DNA of 64,000 nucleotides from contig OY811987.1 in NCBI GenBank assembly GCA_963681505.1, positions 62,001 to 126,000 of the forward strand, read 5' to 3'. A model generated the notes under the pieces. It did not search any database. It saw only the letters and a list, made by a program, of their open reading frames with translations, and was not told the origin of the DNA. How positions within the stretch are numbered: the stretch's first letter is position 1; each line of letters starts with the position of its first letter. The stretch is from Eunapius fragilis (lineage: Eukaryota > Porifera > Demospongiae > Spongillida > Spongillidae). This document shows positions 51,606 to 61,249 of this stretch, piece after piece. Made by a program: the position numbers and the translations under genes.

Positions 51606-52748
51606 TAGTTGTATTTGTTGTATTATTTGCTTGTCAGGTTTATTTATTGTTTTTTTTTAAAGGACAAACCTGTGTGTCCGTCCCTGTGTGTGTGTTCTTT
51701 TTTTTTTTTAATTAAATTTTAAAAACTTGCAGTTGGCAGTCACATGGGGGGGGCGCGCCCATGCCATCTTGAAAATGAACATGGAACTGTGACAATGTTT
51801 ATTGCTTGTAATTCGATAACGCGGTCAGAGTAGTTTAACTTTTGAGTGTCGAAATTCTGGCTATTTATATAATCATTAATCATATACATGTACTACACAG
51901 CCAAAGGCATGGATGTTGTCGCAACAATCTGAAACAGATCCGTTCAGCAATCATTCCTGTACCAGGTTGAATAGTCACCACACCTAAGGGGAGTGGTGAT
52001 GGTGTATAGTCATATATTTAATGATGCATGAACGCAGGATCTACTGCACACTATTAAAGTGGGAGGGGTGGCAGGTGGTGGGTACATATGCGAAGGCATA
52101 GCAACCCACAGGAAATAATGTAACCACACCCATCTGCACCTAGCTACGTAGGGCTTTTATAGCCTTGATAATCAAGGCAGCCAAAAAGGACATAGCGCAT
52201 GTTTTCAAGACACCTATGTCCCCTACCTTACACACTGGAAATTAGTCTTTCCATCATGGAGTTTTTAATTATGTGTACATTTTAATTCCAAGCATGCATC
52301 AAAAATTTGATGCTCCTTCCTGGAAAATGTTTATACTATGCGCTAGGTCCCTTTTCACTGCTACGATCCCATCTCATGGAGGGATGGATATGATCACTTT
52401 CAAGGTTCCTTGACATGACAAGTACACCTAAGTATGTCATATACCCCCCTACATTGGGGGTGGGGCTTGTCATAAACACCCAACAGTGAGGGTGGGGCTG
52501 GTCAGGAACCAGACCAGATGAAGCCAGTGAAAGCTAAACGTGTATGGTTTAAGGGGGTAAAAAGTACATTTACAAAGCATACACTGCTATGTAATCACTG
52601 ACCTATAACACTGCTATGTAATCACTGACCTATAACACTGCTATGTAATCACTGACCTATAACACTAAAACCAGTTTCAAACCTACACAAGTACATGTAC
52701 AAGCGTATGTTGCTAGCAATCTACAGAATGGAGGTTTTAGCAGCGTAA
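51606..52748. other. Convergent intergenic region, no gene seen
   Basis: 3' flank of Roco B and of the STAND-like module. It contains T-rich runs, scattered GGGGGTGGGGCT-type words (about 52445-52495) and the triple 27-bp repeat listed separately. No open frame that I can support. Confidence 0.6.
52600..52668. repeat. 27-bp direct repeat, about 3 copies
   Basis: Unit AACACTGCTATGTAATCACTGACCTAT. A further partial match (GTAATCACTGACCTATGGAG) lies at 52745 over the stop of the STAND-like exon. Confidence 0.9.
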
Positions 52749-54693
52749 TCACTGACCTATGGAGACATTCATACTACAAGCAGCTTCAAATCTAAACAGC
52801 AGTCCATACAACAGCTCATAACACTCAGTACCTATCAGGGAGCAGTTACAGTCATACATTTCCAGTGCCACACGCACTAAGCCCAGTAAATGTTGAAGGT
52901 CAGATGGACTCAGAGCCCGCCTTTTTGAGTAGACAGCTTCAAGCACTCTGTACACAATGCCCAGAGTCATAACTTTGTTAGTGTCATCCATCTTGTGAGC
53001 CCAAAGCGCCGTGGCAACCGCAGGTGATACACAATAGCACATAGGTGTTTCCTTCACCTGGTAGCCAACATGCATAGCAGGTCGAAGAACCACGGGGTGT
53101 GGGTACCACTGCAAAAGATTGAAGTCAGCAAGCTTCTGGCAGATGGTGGTATGGGAGACCTCCTTATATTGAGAGGTGGTCGGGTCCTGGGATTGGCGTA
53201 TCATGCAGGCCAATCCTTCAAGCACACGTTCCTGGATTGGTGCACTGTGAAATACGCAGAGGCAGTAGAGAAACAATTCTTCACATGAGTTTAACCCACA
53301 GAGGTCTATTAGTTTTGCAATAGTATTCCAATCTGCAAGATATTTACTTTGTAAAAACATTTCATTTTGTAATGCATTATTTTCGTCTTCTGTTACTCTT
53401 TGTGCAAAGGCACTTAAGGGTTCAGGGTACTTTGTGGACATTCCCTTGGAGGTTATGACACCAATGACAGATGGTGACCCTTTGGTGAAGTGAGCAAGAG
53501 ATTCCAATGCTGCTCTATCCCCAACCGATGTGGATGGTGGGTGGCCCCCAGCCCTCTGCAGGTGACCATAAACTATTCTCTGTGTTGCATGGATGGGAGA
53601 GAGTGACCCCACCTCTGTGACGTTTGATCCCCTAGTTAGAAGAGTGTCTGTCTGTTTGATGATACTGTTGAGGCCAGCAGTAGAGTCATCAGCAAACAAC
53701 GTAGCCACAATGTGTGTGTGCTTTCTGTTCAAGAGGTTGTAAAACTTTCCAATCTTTTTTTCATTTGTAAAGTAGGGTATGGTAGTAGGATGTATATTAT
53801 CCAGGATGATTAACACAGGGTCATCATGGATGGATTCAAGAATCTGTGGAATGTACATAGAGGTTACAAATGGGACGGGGAGTGGAGGGTGGAGATCAGT
53901 CCAGGGATTTATCTGACTTTTATTTATGATGGGTGGGTAGGCAACTGGGCACGGGTGGGTTATGTCAACCATGGAAGTTATATGTAATATGCCAGAATTC
54001 GTACAATCAATTCATGATTCATAGTGTAGTAATAGTTACAGGTATAAATAACAGCATACACAAATAGATTTCCAGTGTTCACATACATAGCATTCGGGGG
54101 CGGAGGGGTTTATATGTAATGAAATTATTCATAGATCTAACCATCAACGCAATCACGCCCACACCACTGGCAAGAAAGTGATGCATGATTAACTACAAAA
54201 AGCAGACCACCCAATATTCACAAGTGGGTAAGCCCAAAAGTCACAGGTGGGTAGCGGGTGGGTAAAGAGTGGGTCAGATAAATCCCTGAGATGGGAGGGG
54301 AAAGGGAACAAAGGGCTCATAGCCCAGACCAAATATACTATCATCACCTCCTCCTATGTTCCACTAATAGTAGAGCATAACATTAGTTTCATTATCTACA
54401 CCTTGTGTTGATTATATCTGTCCATGCAAAAAGCATGTAAACATACCTTCCAATAAAGCCAAGCCTCTTTAACTTACTTTGTCATAATATTCACTGATGC
54501 AAGCATCTGCCATTTCCTTCCCCCTGCAGCTGACCCAGAAGACACCACCTCTGAAGTGGTGATGGAAGGTGTGGATGAAGGAGCGCACAAGGCCCCACAG
54601 CTCGGTGACATCACTTCCCTTCAAGACCTGTTGCCATAACAACAACACACGCCCATCACATTACATCACTCTCACATTACATCCAACATTACC
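52749..54693 (-). CDS. NB-ARC/STAND-like NTPase module with a degenerate P-loop
   Basis: Exons, minus strand: one ending at 54693 (HVFPQVSIVEKLEQALIQM..PSNVQ), 54627-54478, and a last exon starting at about 53924 (INPWTDLHPP) or at ATG 53972 and ending at 52749. The order matches NB-ARC: a lead-in helix, then VLKGSDVTELWGLVRSFIHT where a Walker A loop (GxxGxGKT) is expected, then FRGGVFWVSC. Next come a Walker B-like strand VLIILDNIHP and a winged-helix-like region (LIDLCGLNSCEELFLYCLCV). The Gly-Lys-Thr of Walker A is gone. It lies directly downstream of the CHAT region and is probably the C-terminal part of the same ancestral gene, but the reading frame changes between them. No LRR or WD repeats follow. 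Confidence 0.65.
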
Positions 54694-54724
54694 TGAACGT
54701 TACTGGGAAAAGTTGCCATCTGTA

Positions 54725-57700
54725 TTAGGGCCTGCTCCAATTTTTCAACAATAGATACTTGTGGAAAGACATGTGCTGGACCAAGAGATGCAGCAAGGTA
54801 TCCTCAACTGTCTTCTTTCTGCTAAGGAACATCTCCCTTCCGATCAGTTGGAACCCACCCCAGTGTGAATACGAGGAATACTTCTTGAAACATCTCACAC
54901 TCATAGTGGCCTTTTGGAGGGCATGTGTGGTGCCCAGACCATCCACCAGGTACTGGTAGAAGAACTGCATGAACATGCCAGCACTCTCATCGGGGATCCT
55001 CCACAGAGTGGTGAGGATGGACTGGGCACCCGCAAGTAGGAAGGCCCTTCCCATGCCGATGATGCCATCAGCACGCACCATACCACGCCCACTGTCACGG
55101 CAACTGAGGACAACCATGGCAGCTCTGATGGTCAGCTTCTCCACCTCACTGGGCAAGAGAAGAATATCATCTGATTTTGATGGCTCTCCATTAAAAGCAT
55201 CTGGACCTGCGAAGGCCAAGAAACTTGACACTCCACTGCCGTGTGTGGCTATGTGAATCACCTGAGCTGATGTGACCTTGTTCAACACAGCATCTTTTGT
55301 GGCCTGTTCGTGCAGTAGTGGGGACGCTCCGAGGAGCTGTGAGATCCACTTTGCCTCTTGCGTTGCGTGCGGCAGCCTGCCCAGGTTCCATTCCTCCTCA
55401 TTGTGCTTAAAGGTGGGAATGTGGGGGTTACCAACCACACACGTTGTCTCATCGTCGTATGTTACTGGGATGGTGTGGTGAGCTCCATTTAGAATGCCCA
55501 TCACCAGGAGGGAAGGCATGATTTGTATGCTGAAGGTACTACCAAATGTATTGTCGTAATCTCCCTCTGGGTGCAGGGCAATAAATGGAATTAGGCTGGT
55601 GTAACTGTCTGGAATCAAAACCATGCTTTTAACATTCTTCATTCCACATTTATTGAGCATGTCAAGGATTGGTGGGACTACAATATCATAGAGCACTCTT
55701 ATGGGAGAGGCCTGGGCACTGGACACATCATGGAATAACTCCAGGCCTACTATGGCTTCCTGCAGACTTTGGCGGACATACTGGTCGAACGTTCTCCCAC
55801 CAAATTTGACTTGCTCCAATTTTTCTACTTCTACCACTTTATGATGGATAGACACATTACCATATAAGGTAACCATCAGCCATATTATAAGCCTTGATCC
55901 AGTGTAGGAGAAATACACAACTGGGCATGCTTGGAGCTCAACTATGTGCTTGATCTGATAGAGAGTTAGGGGAGGGGCCATGTGGATTCCAGCCACACCT
56001 CCTCCCACCTTCTCCAGCAATATCTCCCCGAGGGTTCTGGCCCTGCACTGCTCTGCAATAACTAGTGCTTCATCAGTCTGCAGCAAGCCAACCAGACAGT
56101 CCTGCATCTTGTGGAATGTGCGAGAATTGCTCTCTATCAGTGACACAGACAGTGTAAGTCCTTGTTTGGAGCCTTTGGTGCTCTCAAATACCTCATTGCA
56201 ATACTTGACAACCTCTGTCAAATCACCTATGCCCAATCTGTACAGCTCAGTAACTTTAGGATGTGTTGTGACCTCAGACTTTAATTCCATACTCTGCGAT
56301 TTTTTCTGTCTGTCATTACTGTTTGCACTGTTAATATAACTGGTAACTTCAGACCTGTGTTGTGAGTTGATTTTTCCATCTTCAGGCTGTTCCATTGCAT
56401 CACTGCAGCTTTTACCAATGTCAGGTTGGCTCACTGTGGACTCTCCATCCAGCTTTGACTTCAGCTGCTCTGCCCACTCATAGTAGGCACACCCCCTATT
56501 ATGGTACACTGTAGACAAGACTTGCCTCTCTTTGGACAGGCTTAAGACCTCTGAATAATGCTCAATTGCTTCCTTGTATTGCTTTTCCAGCATCAATAGG
56601 TTGCCTAGGTTATCCCGTGCCCTAGCTTGGCCAGCAGCATCATTACCATATATGGCTTGGCTTAGTGCCAATTGGAAGTTCTCCTTAGCCAGCTGCAGGT
56701 TGTCCAAGTTCTGGTAGGCTGTGCCAAGGTTGTTGTATGCCCTACTGATGGCCTGGGGAGTGCACTCATGGGTAACTGTGAGCTCCAGGGCCTTCTTAAG
56801 GTGGTAGAGTGCTTTGTCCTTCTGCTGGAGACCCAGGTACGCGTTCCCCATGTTCCCGTGGGACCACCCAAGGGAGACAAGGTCCTTCAGCTCCTCCCCA
56901 AGCTTGATGGACTGGGTGTATTCTTCAAGGGCACCAGAGTAGTCACCCATGGACTGGAGGGTGTTGCCAAGACTGTTGTGGGCTGAGAGCTCACTTTTGC
57001 TGTCTAGAGCCGAGGTGATGGCGTTCCTTAATGCCTCAACTGCCCTGACCATCTGGGAGACTTGCCTCAGCGCTGTGCCCTGCTTGACATAGAGGGAGGA
57101 CTTAGAGGGCACCGCCAGTTTGAAGATGCTGCAGGCATTATTGGCACCAGAAGCCTCCTTGTCTTCTCCATAGGCCATGATGGCCTCATAGTAGTGATGG
57201 GCTGCACTAGAGTAGTCTGATTTAGCCGCAGAGATGTCTCCAATGTAGACATGAGCCAGGCCCACATCTGCAGGCCTCGAGGAAACTTGGGAAAGCCTCT
57301 TGTACTCTGTGAAGTATTCCATGGCTGGTGTGTACCGGGTCAGCTTGTAATTGGCCAGTCCCAAGCCAAAGTGATTGAACAGTACAGCTTGGCAATGCTT
57401 AGTGGTGCATGAGTGATGGTGGCTGGACGGCTCTAATAATTGAATTATCTGACTGTACTGCTCTGAACCTAAAAACTCCACAACTGAACTATATATTGCT
57501 TTATTACCATCACAGAGATTGATGTTTCCACAGCTACTGTCTGCAGTTACATTGGAGGAGGGAACTCTGGAAACAGCTGTTTTTTTAATGACTTGAGGTG
57601 CAAACTGGTTAGATGGGATAGCAGGCATTCTCCTGAGCTGTGAATCCAGAACAGATGGACCTGGTTTTGCCTGTCTACCTGTTACGACACATGCATCCAC

Positions 57701-58013
57701 ACCTCTGAACTCCTTAGCAGCACCGGCTGTAGTACTGCACACCAGATCACCACTGTGCATAAGGGGACTGGCCTCCTCACATGAATCCTCCATCTTTTTA
57801 GAACTTTGTTTTTTAGATAACTTCTTAAGCCCACGGGTAAGCGATTCTCTGACTGCTATATTTAATGTGATGTATGTAGCTGGGTTAAGGCCATTCAGTA
57901 ACACTGAGCGTGCAGTATGGGTAACAGTGCACAGTAATGGTACTACACTCCAGGAATCAACAGGTGCAGGACATGGTGGCTGGGTGTCTTTGGATAACAC
58001 TGAACCTGTATTT
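54725..58013 (-). CDS. TPR-CHAT protein (caspase-fold peptidase-like)
   Basis: One long exon. The N-terminal 170 residues are low-complexity and basic. About eight TPRs follow (nt about 57500-56450: AHNSLGNTLQSMGDYSGALE, SHGNMGNAYLGLQQKDKALY, AYNNLGTAYQNLDNLQLAKE, ARDNLGNLLMLEKQYKEAIE). A CHAT domain is at about 55850-54840. CHAT is a caspase-like fold found in separase and in TTC28-type proteins. The His motif is VIHIATHGSG. The Cys motif reads VVLSCRDSGRG, whereas the catalytic Cys normally sits one position later. GAQSILTTLWRIPDESA and YSHWGGFQLIG are typical CHAT C-terminal motifs. The frame ends at 54725 after a frame change relative to the NB-ARC-like module. The 5' exon joining at 58013 is unresolved, so this start is approximate. 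Confidence 0.85.
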
Positions 58014-58079
58014 AAAAGCAAATAATGCAGACTTTAAATAAGAAACAGCTTGTGAGTGCAACTAGATCACCTGACTGTA

Positions 58080-58326
58080 CTAGTTCTGTACCAGTTCTTG
58101 CTTTGTTCCAGATAACTTCGTCAATGCTTGGTAGTCTTCACTAATAAACACTGAATTTGCTATAGCAGGTAGTTGACAATTTTTTGATTCATACAATAAA
58201 TTGTATACATTTGGAAAATCTCTGGATTCCAACAATACATTACTTAAATGCTGACTTATCTCCTTGCGAGGATCACGACAATTATTTAAAGACCTAAATA
58301 AAAATGATCGATAATGTATGCAAATC
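58080..58326 (-). CDS. Likely 5' exon of the TPR-CHAT gene
   Basis: After an acceptor (TCATTTTTATTTAG) a minus-strand frame encodes SLNNCRDPRKEISQHLSNVL and DYQALTKLSGTKQEL up to a possible donor GTACAG near 58095. The helical pattern could be a death-fold-like or linker region. The phase does not join cleanly to the long exon, so membership is inferred from position and strand. Confidence 0.4.
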
Positions 58327-58339
58327 AACATTTAATGAA

Positions 58340-59547
58340 TCTTACTTCATTATATTATTTACGCATATTAGCAGTCAAATGGACAAGGCAAGTAATTGCA
58401 TCAAACGGTATCATTACGCGCAAATTATGCTTTAAGGAACGTGATAGACATTAAACGAATCACTACTATACATTGTTCATTGCAATGACATAAAAGCATA
58501 TAGTAAACAATTACATTGAACATGCAAATAAGGTTAGAAGATTAAGTCCACTTAAATAAACCCATATATGCAACGTTCCCCATCGTCCTCAGTTTACAAT
58601 GGCTTGACTTAGTTAAAGGTCTAATAGAAATGACATTTCCATTTTAGGCGGAGTATGACATATATACTTCTACATAACGAAGATGTTGAGTCAAATTAAA
58701 GGCCATTAATCATAGATTGATCAGTACGAACTTACATGTACGTTACGCGTGACGCATACTTAAGCATCGATGGTTTCGTGCTTAAAAAGTATTTCCAGAG
58801 GTTCAAATTCAAACCACAGTGTCACCACTCATACTGCATCACTACTGTACATAGATTTTGCCTTCACTCTTGTAGTTATGGCCATGCCATGTATGAAAAC
58901 AAGTGCGCAATAACCCGTTTATTATTTTTTTTAAAGCGGTAGGCCTACGAGGCCGAAGCCTATAATACACTACTCTACTTCATACGATAGTACAGTGTAT
59001 CGACGGACGAACCTAATATGTGGTTTTTTCACGTTCTCTATTTTCAGAGGACTGCCAAATTCTGCTCACATACGCAGCCAGTCTCGTACCCAATGTTTTC
59101 AATGTTTGGTGCACGTATAATTAGAAGACACAGCGGTTATTCTCTCCCCGCTGAAGCAGTTTTTTGGCGTTCCGCATTAAAAAATGCATTTTCTGTCGTA
59201 TCACAACTTTTTTTCTACGCATATGTACACGTAAGGCAAGCTCTTTTTGAACCAGAGTTACGAGGCGCTATTACCTTAACTTGAGTGGATGCTTAACTTA
59301 CTAAAACACGACTAGCCTCTCCAACACCAAACAAGGTTATTACTTCCTCATAGCCTGTTGATGCTGGTTGGTTCAGCTAGAGAGTTCATGGCACAAGAGC
59401 ACTTGGTAAGATCTGTTTGGCACAGTTTGCAGCATTAATCCTCTTCACTAGTATTGTACACAGACCACATTGAGTGTACTTGATGGACACACTCCACAAG
59501 TACTCATCTAGCACACGTACCGTAGACATAGGTGTGTGGAAAAGAAA
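58340..59547. other. Intergenic region, no supportable gene
   Basis: AT-rich sequence. A plus-strand open frame at 59018-59284 (MWFFHVLYFQRT) has no recognisable features and no splice context. Treated as noncoding. Confidence 0.55.
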
Positions 59548-59629
59548 AATGAGACAGAAATCCTATATTTAGCACTTCTTTTGGTTCTGTTACATTTACA
59601 AGTGCTAAATATAGGATTTTTGTCTCATT
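59548..59629. repeat. 82-bp inverted repeat, 29-bp arms
   Basis: Arms 59548-59576 and 59601-59629 match as reverse complements with one mismatch (core ATCCTATATTTAGCACT). The loop is 24 nt. It resembles a MITE or hairpin-forming element. Confidence 0.85.
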
Positions 59630-59930
59630 ACCCTTTTCTCAAAACCTTGTTCCCTTCCTTTTTAAATCTGGTCTATGTTAATAAGTGGAGGGTGATGCAT
59701 TGTTATCACTAGTACTCTTCACACACACTCACACTGTCACACAGCATTTGCAACTAAATGCAATATGCAGTATTTCATAAATCCGGGGTGTCTCTCTGTG
59801 AATGTGAAGTGACCATGGAACATGCAGATAACACACTGTCATCGAGCTGCTGTTTGTACTGTCTTCCATTAATTATTGCTTTTACGATTTATTTTCAGTG
59901 CCATTAACATGTCCCATACATACACACACC

Positions 59931-60760
59931 TCATGTTTGCTTATTAAAATATTCCAACAGCTCCAGTACAGATGGTCTTTTTGATGGATCTAAAGCCGTA
60001 CTGCTAACACAGATTTCTCTGTGTTCTTCATCAACGTCTGCACAAGATGGTGACTGGGGCTCATCCACTCTAGTTCCAACAATCTGACACATTATTTGGC
60101 ATGCATCCAAATCGCCCCATACCCTTTTCCCTGAGAGAAAAAAGGCAAACAGCCAAATGCAGACTCAAATAGCCTTTTACCTGTAAACATTTCAATCACA
60201 ACGCAGCCAAATAAGTAGATATCCACTGGGGTGGAACGCTTTGAGTCATGAACATCTCCGGAGCCTTGTAGGCTATAGTCCCAGCACCAGTACCTTCTGA
60301 CGTCTTGATGATGGCTATCTTATTCTGCAGCTTAGCCACACCAAGATCACAGACAAAGGCATGCAAATCACTGCTTGTTACCTGTAAAATGATTCATGTG
60401 ACTTTATATGCATGCATGCAATGTTTATGTTTTACCATAATATTTGTGTGTCCATTACAGCAAGAAGCATCATTACTGTAGCTCTACAGACAACAAGGTC
60501 ATGTCCCAGCAACACATGCACTCCACAGAGTCATTAACCTTTTCGTTTTATAACCGTGTTTGGTTTGCAGTAGTCTCCACATGGCCCCTAACCCTAACAA
60601 GCAGTTGGATGTCCTTAGCACATGCTAAAATATCAAAATAGTCATAAACCTACATAGGCAACCTACCTTTATTGCGTCGTGCAGAACCAACAGCTGAGTT
60701 TCACACACGTTTCGCCATTTTAGACCCATCACTGCAAGTTTCTGCTTCAACCATGTCGGC
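59931..60760 (-). pseudogene. Decayed protein kinase gene fragment
   Basis: Minus-strand pieces: HAFVCDLGVAKLQNKIAIIK, then GTGAGTIAYKAPEM (activation segment to APE, about 60370-60230). Next, after a frame change, come HDSKRSTPVDIYLFGCVVIE and MFTG (about 60250-60180). A last exon reads KRVWGDLDACQIMCQIVGTR..PSVLELLEYFNK to a stop at 59931. The expected order APEMx-H-DSKRSTPVDIY is broken by a small indel that leads to TGA in the first frame. Upstream pieces that should hold the catalytic loop contain stops (about 60470-60760). A TKL/Ser-Thr-type kinase pseudogene is the best reading. Confidence 0.65.
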
Positions 60761-61249
60761 CTGTAACAAGTACATTCTTGTGCTGTCTCCAGTACTTAAG
60801 GATAAGCCCTGTATGGACGTCGGTTGTTTAGCGCCATATATAGTGAATACGCAGTGCCGTTACGTACTTTCAACCACACAGTCTTCTCGGTGCATGTACC
60901 ATATACATGTACATGTATGGTAGAAGATTTGGCCTGGGCACCCCTCTATGGACAGGGGTCTTCTAAGTGTATGTACTGATTTGAAAGATTTGGTACGATC
61001 AAGCGAGATCTTTGTTCTGAACCCCTACTGGTACTCCCGTTGTAAGGTAAAAACATAAGGGATAATATGGTGTAGCTTGACACCTGAAACATACAAGTCA
61101 ATTATGCCCGATTTATTTATACGTAAGGAACCATTTTTGTGGAATCAAGAAATAATGATCTATGTAAATCAAAAACACTATACACATATACAGAGAACAG
61201 GTCACAAGAAGTTACATTCATACAACACAATACAACACAATACAACACA
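60761..61249. other. Intergenic region, no gene seen
   Basis: 3' flank of Roco C. Contains an imperfect palindrome around 60896-60921 and a (ACAAC)n-like tract near 61225-61248 beside the Roco C stop. Nothing coding. Confidence 0.55.

Noticed and set aside
59018..59284. 88-residue plus-strand open frame
   Set aside because: No domain, no splice context and AT-rich surroundings. Expected by chance.
60896..60921. Palindrome TACCATATACATGTACATGT...
   Set aside because: Imperfect and built of TACATG repeats. Too short to call an element.
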